Shown here piece by piece: positions 58,354 through 64,000 of a DNA stretch of 64,000 nt. This DNA is from Smallanthus sonchifolius (lineage: Eukaryota > Streptophyta > Magnoliopsida > Asterales > Asteraceae). The notes under the pieces were generated by a model. It ran no database searches and was not told the DNA's origin. It saw nothing but the letters and a program-made list of their open reading frames with translations. Positions within the stretch are counted from its first letter, which is position 1. Each line of letters opens with the position of its first letter. The stretch spans positions 26,468,350-26,532,349 of the forward strand of contig CM042030.1 in the NCBI GenBank assembly GCA_023525975.1. Direction: 5' to 3'. A program made the position numbers and the translations under genes.

Positions 58354-61300
58354 ATGCCTCCTCGTCGTGCTCCCGCCGCTAACGCCAACTCCGACATTGC
58401 TGCTATTCTTACTCAATTGGTGACACAACTCACCCAAGCCAATGGTACCACTAATGGCAATGGAAGCAATAGTGGTAATAATGGTGGTAATGGTGGAAAT
58501 GGTGGTAATCCATCCCAATGCACCTTCAAGCACTTCAATTCGTGCAATCCCCTAAAGTTTTATGGAACCGAAGGAGCTACCGGACTCCTCCAATGGTTCG
58601 AAAGTATTGAGAATACCTTTCTCAATAGTGACTGTCCCGACAACCTCCGTGTTCGTCATGCTACTAGTGTCCTTCAAAAGCGGGCACTTACATGGTGGAA
58701 TGGGGAGAAAAGGAATAGGGGTGTTGATGTAGCTATGGCCTTACATTGGGATGAGGTCAAAAGGCTTATGACCGAGGAGTTCTGTCCTCGCAATGAAGTG
58801 AAGAAGTTAGAGGCCGAATTTTGGGATCTTGCCCGAGATAGTGGGGAACACTTGGCTTACACAACTCGGTTCCATGAATTGAGTCTTCTTGTGCCCCACA
58901 TGGTCACTCCATTATCTCGTTGCATCGAAAAGTACATTGGTGGACTACCAAGACAAATTCAAGATACTGTCTTAGGTAGAAATCCTGCTACTTTGGAAGA
59001 TGCCATCCGCCTGTCTGCTACCCTAACCGATAATCATGTTAAAGCTGGAACTCTTACCAAAAAGGGTTCTAAGAAAGTTGCTGAAACCGTAACCCCTCCT
59101 AACCACACCAAAGAAGCTACAACCGAGCCCTCTCGCAACACTAGAAAGAGGAAGGTTAGAAATTTTGCTGTGGTGACTCCTGCTGTTCCCGTGAACCAAG
59201 CTGCACCTATGGTTCAAGCACCAGTCAAAAAGCCATATGGTGGAATTTACCCACTTTGTGCCACCTGCAACTATCATCATCCCCAAAACATCCCATGTCG
59301 CCTTTGTACTTATTGTGGGAGATATGGTCATACGGTTAATGTTTGTAGGACCAAAGCCCTTACGGGCCAAGTCAACCCTCCAAACCAAACCGTACCTCAA
59401 GTGGCTAATCAAGGTGCTCCCGCCATTGCTAATGGGCGTGCTTGTTATGAGTGTGGTGACCCGAATCATTTTCGTAATCTATGTCCAAGGCTCGCAAATA
59501 CTAGACAAGGTGGAGCTCGTGGGCGTGCTTTCAACATTAACGCCAACGAAGCTCAAGCCAACAACGACGTGGTTAATGGTACGTTCCTTGTTAATAGTCA
59601 ATATGCCTCTATTTTGTTCGATACCGGTGCCGATAAAAGTTTTGTGTCACTTAATTTTGAGCCTTTACTTGCAAAGACACGATCCCAATTAGAGAAAACC
59701 TTCACCGTTGAAATAGCAAATGGTGACTCCCTTACAATTGAGTCTATTATCTATGATTGCTCTTTAGAACTTAATGATCATGCATTCCCAATCAACCTTA
59801 TTCCAATGCCACTAGGAAGCTTTGACATTATCATAGGTATGGATTGGCTATCAAATCATCATGCCGAAGTTATTTGCTTTGAAAAGTGCATCCGAATTCC
59901 GCTACCTTCGGGAGAAACCTTAAGGGTTTTTGGTGAAAAGCTCATATTGTTCAAAAGGATGTCAAGGAGAAGAGTATCCAAGACATTCCCATTATTCAAG
60001 ATTTTCCCGAAGTGTTTCCTAAAGATTTATCCGGTCTTCCTCCCGTTCGTCAAGTCGAGTTCCGTATTGATCTCATGCCCGGAGCTAACCCTGTTGCTAG
60101 AGCTCCTTATCGTCTTGCACCTTCCGAAATGCAAGAGCTCGCAAGTCAACTTCAAGAACTCTCCGATAAAGGGTTCATTCGCCCGAGTCATTCACCGTGG
60201 GGTGCACCCGTCTTATTTGTAAAGAAGAAGGATGGATCATTTCGCATGTGTATTGACTATCGTGAACTCAATAAGCTTACTATCAAGAATCGCTATCCTT
60301 TGCCTAGAATCGATGATCTATTTGATCAACTTCAAGGTTCTACGTGTTTCTCGAAGATTGATCTTCGATCTGGTTATCATCAGCTCCGTGTTCAAGAAGA
60401 TGACATTCCTAAGACTGCTTTCCGAACAAGGTATGGTCATTATGAGTTCATGGTTATGCCTTTTGGATTAACCAATGCACCCGCAGTTTCATGGACCTCA
60501 TGAATCGTGTGTGCAAACCGTACCTTGATAAATTTGTGATCGTTTTCATTGACGATATCTTAATCTATTCCAAGACTAAAGCCGACCATGAAGAACACCT
60601 TAGATTGGTTTTGGACCTTTTAAAGAAAGAACAACTATATGCCAAGTTCTCCAAATGTGAATTTTGGTTAAAAGAAGTTCAATTTCTTGGTCACATCGTC
60701 AACGACAAGGGTATTCATGTTGATCCTGCTAAGATTGAAACGGTTAAGAATTGGAATGCCCCGAAGACTCCTACCGAAGTTCGTTCGTTCCTTGGTCTTG
60801 CGGGTTATTATCGTCGTTTCATCTCAAACTTCTCAAAGATTGCTGTCCCTCTTACCGCCTTGACCCATAAGGGTAAAGCTTATGAATGGGGACCGAAGCA
60901 AGAAGAAGCTTTCCAAACTCTTAAGCAAAAGTTGTGCAATGCTCCCATCTTGACTCTCCCCGATGGAAATGATGATTTAGTTGTCTATTGTGATGCTTCT
61001 AACCAAGGTCTTGGTTGTGTCCTCATGCAACGAGGCAAAGTGATCGCTTATGCATCAAGACAACTCAAAATTCATGAAAAGAATTATACGACGCACGACC
61101 TCGAGTTGGGTGCGGTCGTATTCGCGTTAAAGATTTGGAGACACTACCTATATGGCACGAAATGTGTGGTATTCACCGACCACAAAAGTCTTCAACATAT
61201 CTTCAACCAAAAAGAACTCAATATGAGGCAACGACGTTGGGTCGAACTCCTTAACGACTACGACTGCGAGATTCGTTACCATCCCGGCAAAGCGAATGTT

Positions 61301-62804
61301 GTAGCCGATGCCTTGAGTCGAAAGGACCATGTTATGCTTCATTGTGCCCGTATTCAATCCGATATTCAAACCCGTATCCTGGAAGCTCAACACGTCTCGG
61401 TTACCGAGGGTAACATGTATGAAGAAATGTCGTGTGGTGTTGAACTTCTTCTTGAATCTAAACCCAATGGCTTACTATATTACTTGAACCGTATTTGGGT
61501 TCCCGATCGCGATGATCTCCGTGCAATTCTCATGAACGAGGCTCATAAGACTCGTTATTCTATTCATCCTGGTGCGGATAAAATGTACCAAGATCTTCGT
61601 CAGCTTTATTGGTGGCCCGGTATGAAGAAGGACATTGCTCTTTATGTTGCCAAATGCTTAACTTGCTCCAAAGTCAAAGCCGAACATCAGCGTCCTTCTG
61701 GTTTACTCGAACAACCAGAAATTCCCGTGTGGAAATGGGAGAATTTAGCTATGGATTTCATTACCAAGCTCCCTCGCACCTCGAGTGGTTATGATAGTAT
61801 TTGGGTGATCATTGATCGACTCACCAAATCTGCCCATTTCTTGCCTATTCGTGAAGACTTCAAAGTGGAGAAACTTGCCCGAATTTACATTGATGAAATT
61901 GTGAGCCGTTATGGTGTTCCCTTGAACATAATATCTGATAGAGACACTCGGTTCACTTCTCGATTTTGGCAATCTCTCCAATCTGCTCTTGGTACTCGTT
62001 TGGATTTGAGCACGGCTTACCATCCCCAAACTGATGGTCAAACCGAGCGAACAATCCAAACTCTTGAAGACATGCTTAGAGCTTGTGTAATCGATTTTGG
62101 TGGCAATTGGGATTCACATTTATCCCTTATTGAGTTTTCTTATAACAATAGCTACCACACAAGTATCAACATGGCTCCATTCGAAGCTCTCTATGGTCGC
62201 AAGTGTCGTTCTCCGATCTGTTGGAACGAGATTGGTGAAGCACAAATCACCGGTCCCGAGTTAATTCAAGAAACTTCCGACAAGATTATTCAAATCCGTG
62301 ACAATATCCGAGTAGCGAGGAGTCGACAAAAGAGTTATGCCGACAAGCGTCGAAAACCCTTGGAATTCCAAGTCGGTGATCTCGTTCTTCTTAAGGTATC
62401 TCCATGGAAGGGTGTGATCCGTTTTGGAAAGAAAGGCAAGTTATCACCTCGTTATGTTGGTCCATTCAAAATCGTTGAAAGGATTGGGAAAGTGGCTTAC
62501 AAGCTCGAGTTACCTCCATCTCTTGGCAATGTGCATCCTACAATCTAATCTAAAGAAGTGTCTCGCTGATGAAAATCTCCATATACCGCTTGACGACGTG
62601 CGCATTGATGAAACGATGCACTTCGTTGAGAAGCCGGTGGAAATTATGGATCGTGAAGTCAAGCAACTCAAGCGAAGTCGTATTCCTATCGTCAAAGTTC
62701 GTAGGGAGTCTAAGCGTGGTCCTAAGTTCACTTGGGAACGAGAAGACCAAATGAAGCTCAAGTACCCTCATCTTTTTGCTAATAATGTTGTTTCCTCTAG
62801 CTAA
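58354..62804 (+). pseudogene. Element E Gag-Pol polyprotein with three frame breaks
   Basis: MPPRRAPAAN starts at 58354; the open frame extends upstream to 58207, but this ATG matches D and A. It has an Asn/Gly-rich linker, the gag domain (about 58510-59060), zinc knuckles CTYCGRYGHTVNVC (59308) and CYECGDPNHF (59443), and protease with DTGA (about 59630). A deletion near 59940 removes roughly 70 bp and shifts the frame. Reverse transcriptase follows from 60012, with a one-base loss near 60487. From 60491 come FIDDILIYS, RNase H (YCDASNQG), integrase (HHCC, DDE core about 61750-62050) and GPF. A small deletion near 62535 shifts the chromodomain-like tail, which ends at TAA 62802-62804. Reverse transcriptase to integrase is otherwise well preserved. 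Confidence 0.93.
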
Positions 62805-62838
62805 ATTTCGGGACAAAATTCTCTCAACATGGGGAGAC
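62803..62838 (+). other. Element E pre-PPT hairpin and polypurine tract
   Basis: AAATTTCGGGACAAAATT (62803-62820) is a stem with one flaw that overlaps the pol stop codon. GGGGAGAC (62831-62838) abuts the 3' LTR. Confidence 0.75.
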
Positions 62839-64000
62839 TGTAACATTTCGGATTTTAGTATGCCTATTTCAGTTCAATGTAATGCAATTTCAAGTTCTAT
62901 ACTCGTGCAATGCCTCATTATTTTCTCGTCGTAAAATTTAATGCAATGATCCTATACAAATTCGCAAGTTTTACTCGATTATTTACATTTAAACGCTATA
63001 CAAGAAACTATTTGGTACAAACTTATCAAACCTGAAAAGTCAGGGACTAAAATTGAAAAAATCAAGAAACCCTAGTTAGCACGGTCGTGCTTCGTTCTAG
63101 CACGGTCGCGCCAAGTGCTTTGGCACGGTCGCGCGACCTGCTCTGGAACGATCGCGCCCGGTGCCTAGGCACGGTCGCGCCTCTCCTTGGCACGGTCGCG
63201 CCTGCGTAACAGTAAAACGTAAATGCAGATTAATCACCCGATCGTTCGAATCCGAAACCGTTATACGTTTCTTTTCCCCTTAACAATTGTATTACCACTT
63301 TTCAAATCCTAAACGCCTCAGTATTCTTTTGCAAGAAAACTCTCTCAAGCAAATTTCAAGAAAGAAACTCTCTCAAAGCTTTTCGAGCCAAATTCTCCCA
63401 ACTCAGTAGCAGAATCGCGATATCAAACCATCTCTGAAGCTTCCGGACTGTCTGGATTGACCGGAGTTGCAGTAAAGATCGTCGGAACTCGAGCCGTCGT
63501 CGCCGGAGCTTCCTTCCAACCGTTCTCTATAAATTCGTTTCGTTTCAGGGTAAATATAATCGTCTTCTCATTCATTTCAGTATCATTATCAAAAGCCCTC
63601 ATCCAATTTGGGCTCCCACAATAGAAATCGACCAGAATCAGAAACCATGTTTCCAATAAAAATGATTTAATCGAACCCATACTTAAACCCGATTTCCATA
63701 CAATTAAGGTATATGAAAAGACACGTAATAACCTATTAATCAAAAGCCCTAACAATTCCAGTGTTTAAAATACAAGAAATTCTCGATTCGTGTCTGATTT
63801 AGATTAGACACGGTCGCGCTAATCATCTAGCGCGGCCGTGCCTCGTTTAGCGCGGTCGTGTCGACTAGAAGCGCGGTCGTGTCATCCGTCCAGACCTTGT
63901 CATGCCCTTTGGGCTAGTCTCTGTTGTGTCTAAAAATCATAGACGCGACCGTGCCGGGCTAAGGCACGGTCGTACCTGATGACTTGTCTAGATTGTGCTC
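62839..64000 (+). repeat. Element E 3' LTR, partial
   Basis: It matches 55158-56319 nearly base for base, including both GCACGGTCG clusters (63078-63206, 63808-63975) and the TATA-like box at 63528-63534. It is cut by the end of the window. Confidence 0.93.

Larger units (their letters stand above)
55158..64000 (+). mobile_element. Element E: full-length chromovirus-like element, 3' LTR cut by window end
   Basis: The 5' LTR is 55158-57652, then primer site, leader, Gag-Pol 58354-62804, polypurine tract 62831-62838, and 3' LTR from 62839 to beyond 64000. The preceding bases AGGAT (55153-55157) should be repeated after the 3' LTR. I count about eight base differences between the LTRs over the visible 1.16 kb, so the insertion is fairly young. 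Gag-Pol has three frame breaks. Confidence 0.93.

Noticed and set aside
1..64000. A complete host gene, gene cluster or defence system
   Set aside because: All long frames on both strands are retrotransposon proteins or their shadows. I found no other gene with recognisable domains.

Overview
The window is plant nuclear DNA, almost certainly from a eudicot and probably from Asteraceae. The family guess is inference from the style of the Gag proteins (MPPRR start, then TFKHFNSCNP) and of the LTR ends. I see no host gene. Nearly every base belongs to LTR retrotransposons inserted into one another, with a Ty1/copia stratum at the bottom and several Ty3/gypsy chromovirus-type (Tekay/Del-like) families above it. 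All reading frames found are transposon genes, most of them broken.

Layout. The oldest layer is a Ty1/copia element, here called X. Its pieces lie at 368-4188 and 50959-54205. Element A (minus strand, 4189-50958, target duplication CATTT) split X in its leader. Element B (plus strand, 6610-42619, duplication ACTTT) landed in the 3' LTR of A. Three elements then landed in the LTRs of B: C (plus, 6676-15530, AAAAA) and D (plus, 17683-28873, CCTGG) in the 5' LTR, and F (minus, 33176-41353, TGTAC) in the 3' LTR. Two small LTR relics, one inside the other, sit in X at 2438-2985. The tail of another LTR occupies 1-367. On the right, X is followed by a minus-strand fragment of a Tat/Ogre-like integrase (about 54701-55157). 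Element E (plus, 55158 to beyond the window) is inserted in that fragment.

Genes. C has a complete Gag-Pol frame with a single stop. D and E have full-length Gag-Pol with a few frame breaks. A is a heavily decayed Gag-Pol element. B and F are non-autonomous: B carries a small arginine-rich frame that appears to be split by an intron. F carries, in place of gag, a proline-rich frame with a probable coiled coil and a C-terminal membrane segment, plus a remnant of integrase. B shares its LTR ends, primer-site context and polypurine region with C, and F shares LTR ends with E, so C-like and E-like elements are the likely helpers.

Unexpected structure. (1) All the gypsy LTRs carry the same intron-like arrangement: a GTGAGT-type donor, a CCCC...GGGG pairing just after it, a CTCACCAACT...AGTTGAC hairpin and a TTTCAG-type acceptor before the LTR end. 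(2) Several families carry arrays of short palindromes in the LTR or leader. Two palindromic units are shared between copia and gypsy families. (3) Stem-loops recur with changed sequence but preserved pairing in the leader and just before the polypurine tract. (4) D carries a tRNA-like pol III promoter pair in its LTR. Element boundaries marked by LTR ends and target duplications were read directly. Splicing, RNA structure and protein roles are inferred.
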